Assembly (NCBI GenBank): GCA_016294035.1
Contig: JAEDCT010000002.1
Location: 62,001-126,000, forward strand
Direction of reading: 5' to 3'
Length of the DNA: 64,000 nt
Origin: Treponema sp.
GTDB lineage: Bacteria; Spirochaetota; Spirochaetia; Treponematales; Treponemataceae
Shown here: in pieces, positions 8,708 to 17,958 of the stretch
How the letters are laid out: each line of letters opens with the position of its first letter
How positions within the stretch are numbered: the stretch's first letter is position 1
The notes under the pieces: model-generated
What the model was told of the DNA's origin: nothing
Database searches by the model: none
Seen by the model: the letters and a program-made list of their open reading frames with translations, nothing else
Position numbers and translations under genes: made by a program

Positions 8708-8736
8708 TTGACTTGAAAAAACTAATATGTTATTCT
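8708..8736 (+). promoter_or_regulatory. Promoter of the tatD-dus unit
   Basis: TTGACT (8708-8713), 17-bp spacer, TATTCT (8731-8736). The predicted start near 8743 gives a ~95-nt leader with an AAGGA ribosome site before the ATG at 8838. Confidence 0.6.
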
Positions 8737-8837
8737 TGAATTATATTATCGGCATAAACCCGAGATTTTTTTAGTTTCCTCTGGCCTTTCCAGACGGAAT
8801 TTTACAAGAAAAATAACCACCCAAAAGGAAAAATACC

Positions 8838-9623
8838 ATGCAATTTTTTGATACTCATGCCCACATAGGGTTGATTTATGACAATCCTATCGAACAGTTA
8901 CGCGTTATTCAGAAAGCAAAGCAGGCTGGCGTAACAAGAATAATCAGCATCAACAACAGTCTCCATGACTTCAAGAAGGAATATCCGATCCTCAAGTCAC
9001 AGAAGGGAATTTTCCACGCAGTTGGTGTCGGCCCGTCTGAAGTAACTAATCCTGGACCGGACTGGATCAAAACAATCGAAGACAGCGTGAAGCTTCCAAA
9101 TGTTGTTGCCATCGGAGAAACTGGACTTGACTACTTCAAGCAGTACGGGGACAAGAGACAGCAGATTGAGCTTTTCATTCAGCAGCTTGAACTTGCACAA
9201 AAGCATTCACTTCCTGTAATCATCCATAACAGAAATGCAGGACAGGATATTTTTGAGATTCTCAAGGACCGCCTTCCAGAAAAGGGAGCCATTTTCCACT
9301 GCTACAGTGAAGATGCAGCCTACGCAAAACAGTGCCTTGATGCAAACATGAACGTGTACTTCTCCTTTGCCGGAAACCTCACATACAGGAACGCAAGAAA
9401 CCTCCACGAAACTGTGATGAACATTCCTCTGGACAGGGTTCTCATTGAAACAGAAAGTCCTTTCATGATTCCTGCTGAATACCGCGACAAAAAACGCACA
9501 ATGCCAGAATACCTGCCGTCAACAGCAAAATTCCTTGCCGACATGCTTGAATCTGACGTTGAAAAAATTGCAGCCCAGCTCTGGACAAACAGCTGCAAGG
9601 TGTTCGGACTGCCGGAAGAATAA
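8838..9623 (+). CDS. tatD: TatD family metal-dependent hydrolase
   Basis: 261 aa, full family length. All the metal-binding signatures are present: DTHAHIG at the N-terminus, IGETGLDYF (~residue 92), IIHNRNAG, FHCYSED and IETESPFM. TatD proteins are cytoplasmic 3'-5' deoxyribonucleases or related phosphoesterases linked to DNA repair or quality control. It is 3 bp upstream of the Dus gene, so the two are one transcript. Confidence 0.92.
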   Translation: MQFFDTHAHIGLIYDNPIEQLRVIQKAKQAGVTRIISINNSLHDFKKEYPILKSQKGIFHAVGVGPSEVTNPGPDWIKTIEDSVKLPNVVAIGETGLDYFKQYGDKRQQIELFIQQLELAQKHSLPVIIHNRNAGQDIFEILKDRLPEKGAIFHCYSEDAAYAKQCLDANMNVYFSFAGNLTYRNARNLHETVMNIPLDRVLIETESPFMIPAEYRDKKRTMPEYLPSTAKFLADMLESDVEKIAAQLWTNSCKVFGLPEE

Positions 9624-9626
9624 CAA

Positions 9627-10637
9627 ATGGAACTATTCCACCCCGTAGACATAGGCCCCCTTCACCTGGACGGAAACCTGTTTCTTGCGCCAATTGCAGG
9701 ATACAGTGACAGGGCATTTCGTTCCCTTTGCGTTGAATGCGGGGCTTCTTTCTGCACAACTGAAATGGTATCTGCAGAAGCCCTTGTAAGAAAAAACCAG
9801 AAAACCGATTCACTCATGAAACGCTCTCCAAACGAAAAAGCTTATGCAGTACAAATCTTTGGAGGAAAGGCAGAAACCATGGCTCAGGCAGCCAGAATAG
9901 TCCTCGAAAAAACTGACTGTGAATGCATCGACATAAACGGAGGTTGCCCGGTTCCAAAAATCGTCAAAACCGGAGCCGGAAGCATGCTCTCAAAGGAACC
10001 GGACAGACTTCTTGCAATCGTAAGCTCGGTAAAAAAATCAGTTGAAGAATACTGCAGTGAACACCCGCAGCGAAAAATTGTTCCGGTTACGGTAAAAATC
10101 AGGAGCGGATGGGATTCATCTTCAATAATGTGGAAAGAATGCACTCAGGCAGCACTTGAAGCCAGAGCAGATGCCATTACAATCCACGCAAGAACCAGGG
10201 CTCAGGGTTACTCCGGAAAAGCAGACTGGAATCTTCAGGCAGAAATGGTTGACTTTGTAGCCGGAAGAATTCCTGTATTTGGTTCAGGAGATGCATTCAC
10301 CCCGGAAGATGCAAAAAGGATGCTTGAAGAAACCCGTTGCGATGCCGTAATGTTTGCCCGCGGTGCCATGGGAGACCCTTTCCTTTTTTCAAGAACAATC
10401 CAGTACCTGACAAAAGGATCCTACGAAACCGAAACTCCAAAAGAAAGAATAGCCGCCGGATTCCGTGAACTGGCAATCAACATTGAGGAACAGGGTGAAT
10501 TAGGCGCATGTCTTCAGATGAGAAAAAAATTCTGTGCATACAGTTCCGGGCTCCAGGGAGGTGCCAGACTCAGAGCCAGAATCGTAGAAGCAAAGACACA
10601 GGAAGAATACAGAAGCATTTTCGAGCAGTACATTTAG
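9627..10637 (+). CDS. dus: tRNA-dihydrouridine synthase
   Basis: 336 aa. An FMN-binding TIM barrel reduces uridine to dihydrouridine in the tRNA D-loop. Signatures are LAPIAGYSDRAFR at the N-terminus, the catalytic cysteine in INGGCPVPKIVK, AITIHARTRAQGYSG with the flavin-binding residues, and VMFARGAMGDPF. The C-terminal helical tRNA-binding domain is present. It could be DusB-like, but the subclass cannot be fixed by eye. Cotranscribed with tatD. Confidence 0.92.
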   Translation: MELFHPVDIGPLHLDGNLFLAPIAGYSDRAFRSLCVECGASFCTTEMVSAEALVRKNQKTDSLMKRSPNEKAYAVQIFGGKAETMAQAARIVLEKTDCECIDINGGCPVPKIVKTGAGSMLSKEPDRLLAIVSSVKKSVEEYCSEHPQRKIVPVTVKIRSGWDSSSIMWKECTQAALEARADAITIHARTRAQGYSGKADWNLQAEMVDFVAGRIPVFGSGDAFTPEDAKRMLEETRCDAVMFARGAMGDPFLFSRTIQYLTKGSYETETPKERIAAGFRELAINIEEQGELGACLQMRKKFCAYSSGLQGGARLRARIVEAKTQEEYRSIFEQYI

Positions 10638-10656
10638 GGCAATATTTTGAATGCAA

Positions 10657-10685
10657 TTGATTATTTCCATTAATGTCAATAAAAT
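10657..10685 (+). promoter_or_regulatory. Promoter with start next to the ATG
   Basis: TTGATT (10657-10662), 17-bp spacer, TAAAAT (10680-10685), nine bases, ATG at 10695. A GGAAG in the nine bases would be mostly upstream of the predicted start, so it may not serve as a ribosome site. TTGAAT (10648) with TAATGT (10671) is an alternative promoter that would include it. Confidence 0.5.
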
Positions 10686-10694
10686 GGAAGAACT

Positions 10695-12278
10695 ATGTCT
10701 TTTTTACAGAAACTCATCAATTTGATTCAGTCACTGTTCCAGTCATCATCACCTGAATCACAGCAACGTCAAGTTGTAAAAAAAATTGAGGCTGAACTAA
10801 GAAATATTGCACCAAATCTCTACAAAAACGGACTCATTCAGGTAAATTTTGCCGAAACTCTCAGAGTTCTTTTTGACAACACAAAAGTCATTTCAGATAT
10901 ACTTGCAGATTCATTCTGCTCCACAAACCTGGACACACAAAGACGCTACGAGGAACAGCTCCTTCTCACAGGATTTGACAAAGAAGCCCATGAAGTACTG
11001 GAAAGCTTTGCATCTCCCGACAGAAAAAAAGAAGCCATGCAGGCCCAGACACTTTCACGATTTTTTGAAGCAGAACACAGAAAACTTGAAAAAGTCGTCA
11101 AGCAGCTAAACAGCATTGAATTCATAAAGATTGACCTTACATTCGACAAACTGCACCAGCTCTATGATATCTGCAGATTCAACTACATGACTGCACTCAA
11201 GCTCTTTGATCCGGCATTCTCAACAAACCTGAACTATGAGCCTGTATTCCAGGGAGTCCCTATTGACCTCATGGAAAATTCACTTCTTGACCTCTATTAC
11301 GTCATTGTTGACATGGACATTACAAACTCAACATTCAATGCACTTCTGGCTCTGTACAAGCTTCAGAATGCAGGATTTGTAACAGATGAAAAGGCAGAAG
11401 AACTAAAGAAAAGCTGCAAGAAAATACAGAGCATCGTAAAGCATATCTTCACAAAAGAAACACTCATGCTCATGCTCAGAATTGCAAAGAAAAATGCAGA
11501 ATTTGTTCCAGACAAAGCAACATACAAAGGCAACTCAAGGCAAAAATACGCTGACTATCTTGAAAGCAGGTTCCGGGTTGATGAAAACCGCCTCAAGTCA
11601 GAAATTCAGGATGAAGCCATAAATTCTGAAATCAATCAGATTTTTGGACAGATCCAGCTGGTGAGCGTTGTAGGATACAGCAAGGACCTGGACAATCAGC
11701 TCAAGCAGAGCACGGCATGTTCCTTCACATGGACACTTCCTATGCAGATTCTCAAGAACTTCGTTCAGATTTTCTACGAAAATCACGTAAAGCCTCTTCT
11801 CAACGATATTGTCATCGAAGGTTTCTTCAACAATGCCGCATACAAATCTGAATTCTCTGCAATGGTATTTGCATGCAACGAATCCATCGAAAGAATTACG
11901 GCATTTGAAAAGAAATTTGCAAGAAACGCACCATTTGATGAAGCCAACATCATTTCTCTCATCCGTGACAGCCACAAAGATCCGGCCTTTGAGCAGACTC
12001 TTAAAGACACTGTAGACAAAATCAACAGGACAGCAAAAGAACTGATTCAGACAGAAACAACAAACATATTCCAGCTTTACAAGACAATCAATGACATCCT
12101 CGTTGAAACAAAGAAACCAAGCTCAGAAATCATCACAAACCTTAAGGTACTCATGATTTCGTCAAGAAACAGAGAGAATTCAGAGTTCATGGAAAACACA
12201 AACCAGCAATGGAAAATATTCCTTGAAATAATGAAGAATTATGTTATAATTGGTAATATAGAGAAAAATCCTAAATGA
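10695..12278 (+). CDS. Large helical cytoplasmic protein, DUF5312-like
   Basis: 527 aa, helical throughout, no signal peptide or membrane segment. It looks like the DUF5312 family, which I recall as limited to Treponema and Borrelia; this call is from overall appearance (N-terminal LQKLINLIQSLFQ, several FNYMTALKLFDP-like helices), not from a search. The function is unknown. The gene overlaps the following diguanylate cyclase by 4 bp (ATGA), so both proteins are translationally coupled. A link to cyclic di-GMP signalling is possible but unproven. Confidence 0.7.
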   Translation: MSFLQKLINLIQSLFQSSSPESQQRQVVKKIEAELRNIAPNLYKNGLIQVNFAETLRVLFDNTKVISDILADSFCSTNLDTQRRYEEQLLLTGFDKEAHEVLESFASPDRKKEAMQAQTLSRFFEAEHRKLEKVVKQLNSIEFIKIDLTFDKLHQLYDICRFNYMTALKLFDPAFSTNLNYEPVFQGVPIDLMENSLLDLYYVIVDMDITNSTFNALLALYKLQNAGFVTDEKAEELKKSCKKIQSIVKHIFTKETLMLMLRIAKKNAEFVPDKATYKGNSRQKYADYLESRFRVDENRLKSEIQDEAINSEINQIFGQIQLVSVVGYSKDLDNQLKQSTACSFTWTLPMQILKNFVQIFYENHVKPLLNDIVIEGFFNNAAYKSEFSAMVFACNESIERITAFEKKFARNAPFDEANIISLIRDSHKDPAFEQTLKDTVDKINRTAKELIQTETTNIFQLYKTINDILVETKKPSSEIITNLKVLMISSRNRENSEFMENTNQQWKIFLEIMKNYVIIGNIEKNPK

Positions 12279-13432
12279 AAAAAACTCGCGGAAACCGCAA
12301 AAGCGAAAAAAGAGCAGACGGGGAAAAACAGGAAATATTTAAACAACCTGAAGTCCTCGTTGATCTTGAAAAAAAAGAAAACGAAACAATTGCTCAGTTT
12401 GAAAAGCATCTCTACGACCTGGAGCAGATGCTTGAAATTTCCCGATCTTTTTGTTCAACTCTGGAATTAAAATCACTCATTGAATCAATTCTTTACATTG
12501 CCATGGCACAGATGCGTGTTACCGGTGCAGGTCTCTTTGTTATTCCCAGCATTGATTCAGATGACTACTACCTTTCTGACTATTACTCAGGACTTGAAAT
12601 CGACCAGAATATTGAATACAAAATCAGCAAGACATCTCCATTAACTGATTTTTTAAGTGCATCAAAAAAAGTATACACAATCGAAGAACTTAGAGAAAAC
12701 CTTCCAGAATGCAAGGACATTGACATGCTGGAATCCCTCAACCCATCCCTTATTGTTCCACTTCACCTCAAGAACAGAATTAACGGCATTCTTTTCATGG
12801 GTGAGCGCATTTTCATTGAAGGATTCTCTTCTGAATACAACGACTATGAACGAAACGAAATTTCAACCATTGCCTCACTTGCTTCGGTTGCAGTCCATAA
12901 CGCATCACTTATTGAGCAGTCATCCACAGACATGATGACCCACCTTAAGCTCAAGTACTATTTCTTCAACATGCTTGAAGACAAGCTTGATGCCGCATGC
13001 TCACAGGGTCAGAATATCGCCGTTGCCATGTTCGACATAGACTTCTTCAAAAAATTCAACGATACCTACGGACATGCCTGCGGTGACTACGTTCTAAAAT
13101 CAGTTGCAAAAATCATTAAGAGCAATATTCGTGAAGAAGACATGGCTTCCCGATACGGTGGAGAAGAATTCACAATCATGCTCTGTGACACAAACGAACA
13201 GGAGGCTCTGCTTGTTGCAGAAAGAATACGCAAGAGCATCGAAGAAACTGATTTCTTCTATGAAGACCAGCATCTTCACGTAACAATTTCCGGTGGAATT
13301 GCAACATTTGACTCAGAAAAAAATCCTGTTCTGTCGGCAAAAGCTCTTGTTGACCAGGCAGACAAGGCTCTTTACGTTTCAAAAGAAAACGGACGAAACA
13401 GAATCACTGTAAGCAATCCGGAAGAAAAGTAA
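12275..13432 (+). CDS. GAF-GGDEF diguanylate cyclase
   Basis: 385 aa, soluble. A charged N-terminal tail and coiled coil (~30-55) lead to a GAF-type sensory domain (~55-205) and a GGDEF domain (~215-380). The active site is RYGGEEFTIML. An inhibitory I-site, REED, lies exactly five residues before it, so the enzyme should make cyclic di-GMP from two GTP and be inhibited by its product. DIDFFKKFNDTYGHACGD carries the metal- and GTP-binding residues. It overlaps the upstream gene by 4 bp and is followed 2 bp later by the rhomboid gene. Confidence 0.92.
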   Translation: MKKTRGNRKSEKRADGEKQEIFKQPEVLVDLEKKENETIAQFEKHLYDLEQMLEISRSFCSTLELKSLIESILYIAMAQMRVTGAGLFVIPSIDSDDYYLSDYYSGLEIDQNIEYKISKTSPLTDFLSASKKVYTIEELRENLPECKDIDMLESLNPSLIVPLHLKNRINGILFMGERIFIEGFSSEYNDYERNEISTIASLASVAVHNASLIEQSSTDMMTHLKLKYYFFNMLEDKLDAACSQGQNIAVAMFDIDFFKKFNDTYGHACGDYVLKSVAKIIKSNIREEDMASRYGGEEFTIMLCDTNEQEALLVAERIRKSIEETDFFYEDQHLHVTISGGIATFDSEKNPVLSAKALVDQADKALYVSKENGRNRITVSNPEEK

Positions 13433-13434
13433 AA

Positions 13435-14064
13435 TTGAACTTTCTTAGAAAACCTTTCAGCTACACTTATTTTAACGCCACGCTCAAACTTGTTATTATC
13501 AATGCATTAGTCTACGCACTGACATTTTTTCTTCCATTTGTGAAAGTCATCCTGGGGCTTTCCTTTGACGGAATCTACCTGCACTGGTACTGGCAATTTG
13601 TCACAAGTCTATTTGTTCACGGCAACATGCCTCACATACTGGTAAACATGCTAACCCTATTCTGCTTTGGAACCGTCGTTGAACGCGCAATGGGTTCCCG
13701 GGAATTTCTTCTGTTCTATTTTGTCTGCGGCATTCTTGAAACCATAGGATCCATGGCAATCTACTACATCCTGCGGCAACCGGTTTTCCTCATAGGTGCC
13801 AGCGGTGCTATCTATGCAATTCTTTTTGCATATGCAGTCATATTCCCGAAAAACAAAATTTATATCTGGGCAATAATTCCTGTGCAGGCTCCGTTACTTA
13901 TTGTCATTTATGCTGTTATAGAATTAGGAAGCCAGATATTTGGCTTTAAGACAGGAATTGGTCATATCTCACATCTTTTGGGATTGTTTTTTGCATGGAT
14001 TTACCTTGTCGTAAGAATGGGGATTCATCCCCTTAAGGTTTGGAGAGACGCATACAGACGATGA
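13435..14064 (+). CDS. Rhomboid family intramembrane serine protease
   Basis: 209 aa with about six membrane helices. The catalytic serine is in LIGASGAIYAI (GxSG) on helix 4 and the catalytic histidine in GHISHLLGL on helix 6; an HGNMPHILVNM loop (HxxxxHxxxN) contributes the oxyanion asparagine. It should cleave membrane-spanning substrates within the bilayer. The start is a TTG, placed right after the cyclase stop with GGAAG upstream. The stop overlaps the next start as ATGA. Confidence 0.88.
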   Translation: MNFLRKPFSYTYFNATLKLVIINALVYALTFFLPFVKVILGLSFDGIYLHWYWQFVTSLFVHGNMPHILVNMLTLFCFGTVVERAMGSREFLLFYFVCGILETIGSMAIYYILRQPVFLIGASGAIYAILFAYAVIFPKNKIYIWAIIPVQAPLLIVIYAVIELGSQIFGFKTGIGHISHLLGLFFAWIYLVVRMGIHPLKVWRDAYRR

Positions 14065-14777
14065 AAAAGATTGCATGCCTGCTGATTTTCTTAGGACTAT
14101 GCTTCTGCTGGCAAACCACTGCACAGGAACCAGAGCAAAAGGAACAGATTAGACTTCAAATTTGGTCTGACCTGGACCCTTATCCCGGAAGTTTTGACAA
14201 CTCAAAGGAAACTGAAAAAAATCCGGCGGCTGATGATGAATTCCACAAGATTTATGGCTATGCAATTGAAAATTCCAAGAAAATTGCACCATACCTAATG
14301 GCAGGAATGCTTGAAGGATTCAACTTTGAGTACACACCCTACGACAAAAAACGCAGGGTGGATGAATTCTGGACCTTTAGTGCCATTGAAAAACTGAACC
14401 AGAAAATCAACAAACTGGAATACAAGAATCCAATTGTTGAAGACGGAAAACTCATAAGCTGGGTTTACTGCAACAGAACCGCCGCACAGATCCGGAAGTT
14501 CGAGGCATGGACATCAATCGTTCATCCAAGAGTAAAAGGCAAGGGCAGCGGCAAGCTGGAAGACGGATTTGAAGGAATCAGGGAAGCCTGCAGTAATGCG
14601 GCAAAATCTGCAGTACGTGAATACTGGAGAACACTGATCAAGAACAAACCAAAGGAAATATCTGGAAGATTGTTACTTATACGCAATCCCAGAATTTATA
14701 TTAGGGACGGCCAATATTTTGTTGACCTTGATTTTTTCTTGGAAACTGATAGAATAGTTTCGTATTCTATTTACTGA
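14061..14777 (+). CDS. Exported protein of unknown function
   Basis: 238 aa. The start at 14061 overlaps the rhomboid stop (ATGA) and gives a clean signal peptide (MKKIACLLIFLGLCFC, cleavage near TTAQ). An earlier in-frame ATG at 14040 would bury that signal, so it was rejected. The mature part is mixed alpha/beta with no motif that I recognise. Position behind the rhomboid protease suggests a periplasmic protein of the same transcript. Its 3' end contains the promoter of the next gene. Confidence 0.75.
   Translation: MKKIACLLIFLGLCFCWQTTAQEPEQKEQIRLQIWSDLDPYPGSFDNSKETEKNPAADDEFHKIYGYAIENSKKIAPYLMAGMLEGFNFEYTPYDKKRRVDEFWTFSAIEKLNQKINKLEYKNPIVEDGKLISWVYCNRTAAQIRKFEAWTSIVHPRVKGKGSGKLEDGFEGIREACSNAAKSAVREYWRTLIKNKPKEISGRLLLIRNPRIYIRDGQYFVDLDFFLETDRIVSYSIY
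14728..14755 (+). promoter_or_regulatory. Promoter inside the 3' end of the upstream gene
   Basis: TTGATT (14728-14733), 16-bp spacer, TAGAAT (14750-14755). The start near 14762 gives a ~43-nt leader with a strong AGGAGG before the ATG at 14805, so the small exported protein is probably transcribed by itself as well. Confidence 0.55.
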
Positions 14778-14804
14778 AAATAGTACACAGGAGGACAAAT
14801 TTTT

Positions 14805-15215
14805 ATGAAGAAAATTTTAGCTTTAATGACAGCACTTTTTATCGCAGGCATGTCTTTCGCACAAACATCAGCAGACCCAACAGCACAGGGAACAGACAGC
14901 TATGCAGACACAAAGACTCGCATTATCAAGGTTGAGGATAAATACGCAGACCAGCATGTTAAGGCAAAGACTGTAGACCTGCAGATGGAATACACTCCAC
15001 TTACCGGCGACGTTATCTTCTACTACGTATGCATGCAGTCAAGCTATGATCAGGGTGAAGCAATGAACACAGCTATGGCAGTTTTCGAAGACTTCGCACT
15101 GGAAAACAAGTACAAGCACTATGTTTACACAAAGAAGGACAAGTCGCATCCTTACAAAGATGAACGTGGTATCAAGATGATGAGATACACATCACGCGTT
15201 CGCTTTACAAGATAA
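14805..15215 (+). CDS. Small exported protein of unknown function
   Basis: 136 aa. The signal peptide MKKILALMTALFIAGMSFAQ ends in a good SFA-Q cleavage site. The mature ~116 residues are polar, with a central VIFYYVCMQSSYDQG strand region, and I do not recognise a family. Strong AGGAGG ribosome site, own promoter and own terminator suggest a well expressed periplasmic protein. Confidence 0.8.
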   Translation: MKKILALMTALFIAGMSFAQTSADPTAQGTDSYADTKTRIIKVEDKYADQHVKAKTVDLQMEYTPLTGDVIFYYVCMQSSYDQGEAMNTAMAVFEDFALENKYKHYVYTKKDKSHPYKDERGIKMMRYTSRVRFTR

Positions 15216-15272
15216 GTTCCTCTTTTATCTGGTGATTATCAGGTGCCTTGATTCCTGAAAATTGCCTTCCAG

Positions 15273-15335
15273 ACCACAAAACATTCTGAAAGCAAAACAG
15301 TTTCTTAGAGTGTCTTGTGGTTCATTATTTTTTTT
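15273..15335 (+). terminator. Intrinsic terminator after the exported-protein gene
   Basis: A long hairpin (ACCACAA with TTGTGGT, an A-C mismatch, then ACATTCT with AGAGTGT including one G-U) is followed by TCATTA and an eight-T run. Confidence 0.8.
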
Positions 15336-15372
15336 GGGCATTCCCCTAATTCATTCTTAACGGAAATTAAAA

Positions 15373-16932
15373 ATGGCAGACTTAAAATCATTCATCAAAA
15401 ACCTTCATCCCCTTGAAATTAAAGTTCTTCTGAAATACACAGAAAAGGACGAGCTTACATCAGAAAGGCTCCAGAAAGAACTTGATTATAAGGAAGGTCA
15501 CGCAAACCAGGCATTCAGCTGGCTTAGTGGAAAAGAGCTCCTCAAGGAAGTTCGCCGTACACCACACACTTATTATGAACTCACTGACTTCGGACGTAAA
15601 ATTCTTGCAGAAGGATTTGCCGAGGAAAAAATCATAAATTACCTCAAAGACAACGGACCTAAGACATTGCCGGAAATTGCATCTGGAACTGGTCTTGAAA
15701 ACAAGGACGTTGGATCTGCTTTCGGTGGATTGAGCAAGGATGGAGTTCTTGCAATGAACGCTGAAAAGAAAGCAGAATACACAGGTGCTGCTATTCCTGC
15801 ACGTTTTGCTGTTGCAAGGGAACTCATGGCAATGGCTTCAAAGGCTGAAAACAATCAGCTTGACGCATCCAATCTTTCAAAAGAACAGAACGAAGCAATG
15901 GCCGGCCTCACAAAGAAGCGCGGTATTTCTGAAACTCCATTCAAGACAATTGAACGCGAAACAGTAGGATACAAGCTTTGTGAAAAGTTCAAGGAAATTG
16001 CTCAGGCCCTCAAGGAAGCCGGAATTACCGGAAAGGAAATCGGTGAAATCACACCTCAGATGCTTGCTTCCGGAGAATGGAAGAAAGGTACATTCCGTGG
16101 ATACAATATTGCAGTTCCTCCAGCACGAATTATTCCTGGACGTACAAATCCATACGTTCAGTTCCTTGAAAGCGTTAAGGACAAGCTTTGCTCCCTCGGT
16201 TTCCAGGAATTTGACGGTCCACTTGTAGAAACAGAATTCTGGAACGGAGACGCCCTGTTCATGCCTCAGTTCCATGCTGCACGTGATATTCATGACGTAT
16301 ACCGCCTGAAGAATCCTACCCATGCCAAGTCAATTGAAGAACCTTTCTTGAGCAATGTAGCTGCAGTTCATAGAAACGGTGGAAACACTGGAAGCCGCGG
16401 ATGGAACTACGATTTTGACAACGAATTCACTCGCCGCCTTATCATGAGAAGCCAGGGAACAGTTCTTTCAGCACATCAGCTTGCAAAGGCAGAAATCCCT
16501 GGAAAATACTTTGGTATTGCACGCTGTTTCCGTTATGACAAGGTTGATGCCACACACCTTTCAGACTTCTACCAGACAGAAGGAATCATTCTTGGTGACG
16601 ACGTTAACCTGAGAAACCTTCTTGGCATGCTTGAAATGTTTGCAGTTGAAATTGCTGGTGCAACAGAAGTTAAGTACGTTCCTGGTTACTTCCCATTTAC
16701 TGAGCCTTCAATTGAAGTTCATATTAAGCATCCTAAACTCGGATGGTTTGAGCTCGGTGGATCGGGTATTTTCCGACCAGAAGTTACAAAGGCCATGGGA
16801 ATTGATGTTCCAGTTCTTGCATGGGGTATCGGAATTGACCGTATGGCTCTCATGGCACTTGGCTTGAACGACTTGCGTGAATTGTTCTGCGAAGACGTTG
16901 AACGTGTTAGATTGCGAAAAGCAAAATTCTAG
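15373..16932 (+). CDS. pheS: Phenylalanyl-tRNA synthetase alpha subunit, archaeal/eukaryotic type
   Basis: 519 aa, far longer than the ~330-aa bacterial alpha subunit. The N-terminal ~220 residues hold winged-helix modules (LHPLEIKVLLKYTEK, TYYELTDFGRKIL) as in archaeal and human alpha chains. The class II catalytic core follows, with motif 1 around GRTNPYVQFLE, FEDGPL-like segment FDGPLVETEFWN, and motif 3 GIGIDRMALMALGL. It charges tRNA-Phe together with a beta subunit. pheT is not adjacent, unlike the common pheST order. Spirochaetes are known to have a PheRS of archaeal origin. Terminators on both sides indicate a single-gene unit. Confidence 0.95.
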   Translation: MADLKSFIKNLHPLEIKVLLKYTEKDELTSERLQKELDYKEGHANQAFSWLSGKELLKEVRRTPHTYYELTDFGRKILAEGFAEEKIINYLKDNGPKTLPEIASGTGLENKDVGSAFGGLSKDGVLAMNAEKKAEYTGAAIPARFAVARELMAMASKAENNQLDASNLSKEQNEAMAGLTKKRGISETPFKTIERETVGYKLCEKFKEIAQALKEAGITGKEIGEITPQMLASGEWKKGTFRGYNIAVPPARIIPGRTNPYVQFLESVKDKLCSLGFQEFDGPLVETEFWNGDALFMPQFHAARDIHDVYRLKNPTHAKSIEEPFLSNVAAVHRNGGNTGSRGWNYDFDNEFTRRLIMRSQGTVLSAHQLAKAEIPGKYFGIARCFRYDKVDATHLSDFYQTEGIILGDDVNLRNLLGMLEMFAVEIAGATEVKYVPGYFPFTEPSIEVHIKHPKLGWFELGGSGIFRPEVTKAMGIDVPVLAWGIGIDRMALMALGLNDLRELFCEDVERVRLRKAKF

Positions 16933-16955
16933 ATTTACATTAAGCTGAATAATTG

Positions 16956-17003
16956 CCTAACAGTATATATCATGTTACAATATACACTGTTAGGTTTTTT
17001 TTT
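16956..17003 (+). terminator. Intrinsic terminator of pheS
   Basis: CCTAACAGT pairs with ACTGTTAGG around an AT-rich loop and is followed by a nine-T run. Confidence 0.85.
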
Positions 17004-17020
17004 GAATTTGAGAGTTATAC

Positions 17021-17944
17021 ATGGCAGAAGAAGTACAATCTAGAGAAAATCCAGTATTCGGGCGAAAAATTTTTTTCATAAACGCGTCATTCCTTATTAA
17101 GGAAGTAGTTAAAAATCGTATCCGTGAACGTGAATACGAAGCCTACTTTATTGAAAACTGGAGAGATGCAAAAACCGTACTTGCAGCAAATCCCGGCTCA
17201 ATTTGCCTGATTAACCTTGACCACGTGAATAAAGATTCTCTTACTGTAATTCAGTATCTTAACTTCATTCTTTCATGCGAAAAAGATGAAAAAGTTTCTT
17301 CAACCTACTTTGGAGTCATGTCCAGCAACACTTCTCCGAGACAAATGAATCTTTTCTTTTTCAACACACAGCTTCCAGCAGGTTATGTTCCGGTTTCTCC
17401 AAACAAAGACGATCTTACAGAAACTCTTACTGCAATCCTGGATATTAATGGTGCCATGGGCCGAAGAAAATTCATCCGAGCATCCTGTGATGTTTCAGGA
17501 TCAATGTACATTAAATTTAACTTCAATGGTTCAGAAGTAGCACTTCCACTGGTTGACTTTAGTTCCGTTGGTATTGCATGCCGCATTCCGGAAAAACAGA
17601 TTGAAAACTTCCCGGACAATACTCTTCTTTCAAACGTAAGCCTTTACCTTTACGGGGAAACCCTTAAGATAAGCCTCGTTGTATTGAAACATTTCGAGCG
17701 AAACGGAGAATATTCACTCATTACAATTCTTGGAAAAGACACTTTGCCTGAAACACGAAAAACAATCCGAAACTATGTGTTCAGAGTACTTGAAAATAAA
17801 GTTGACGGACAGATTGCTGCAGGAAAACCAGATGAAACTGAATATTCAGACAAGATCGGAAAGAAAATGATTGTTGATATGGACAGTCTTCCTGCAAGTG
17901 AAGAGGACACAGAAGTTCCAACCCTGGATCTTGAAGAAATATAG
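17021..17944 (+). CDS. PilZ-domain protein, probable cyclic di-GMP receptor
   Basis: 307 aa, soluble. The N-terminal ~130 residues look like a degenerate response-regulator receiver fold (alternating strands such as KIFFINASFLI and SICLINLDHV) without a clear phosphorylation site. A PilZ domain follows (~150-265): RRKFIR supplies RxxxR and DFSSVG supplies DxSxxG, the two cyclic di-GMP-binding motifs. The acidic C-terminal tail is likely flexible. As an effector it would connect the cyclases in this window to an output, which the sequence does not identify. Converges on the ATP-grasp gene with a 14-bp gap. Confidence 0.85.
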   Translation: MAEEVQSRENPVFGRKIFFINASFLIKEVVKNRIREREYEAYFIENWRDAKTVLAANPGSICLINLDHVNKDSLTVIQYLNFILSCEKDEKVSSTYFGVMSSNTSPRQMNLFFFNTQLPAGYVPVSPNKDDLTETLTAILDINGAMGRRKFIRASCDVSGSMYIKFNFNGSEVALPLVDFSSVGIACRIPEKQIENFPDNTLLSNVSLYLYGETLKISLVVLKHFERNGEYSLITILGKDTLPETRKTIRNYVFRVLENKVDGQIAAGKPDETEYSDKIGKKMIVDMDSLPASEEDTEVPTLDLEEI

Positions 17945-17958
17945 AAACAGCCCCAATC

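Noticed and set aside
15216..15372. A T-box or other tRNA-sensing leader before pheS
   Set aside because: The hairpin there ends the upstream gene (stem plus T-run); no T-box sequence or specifier loop is visible.
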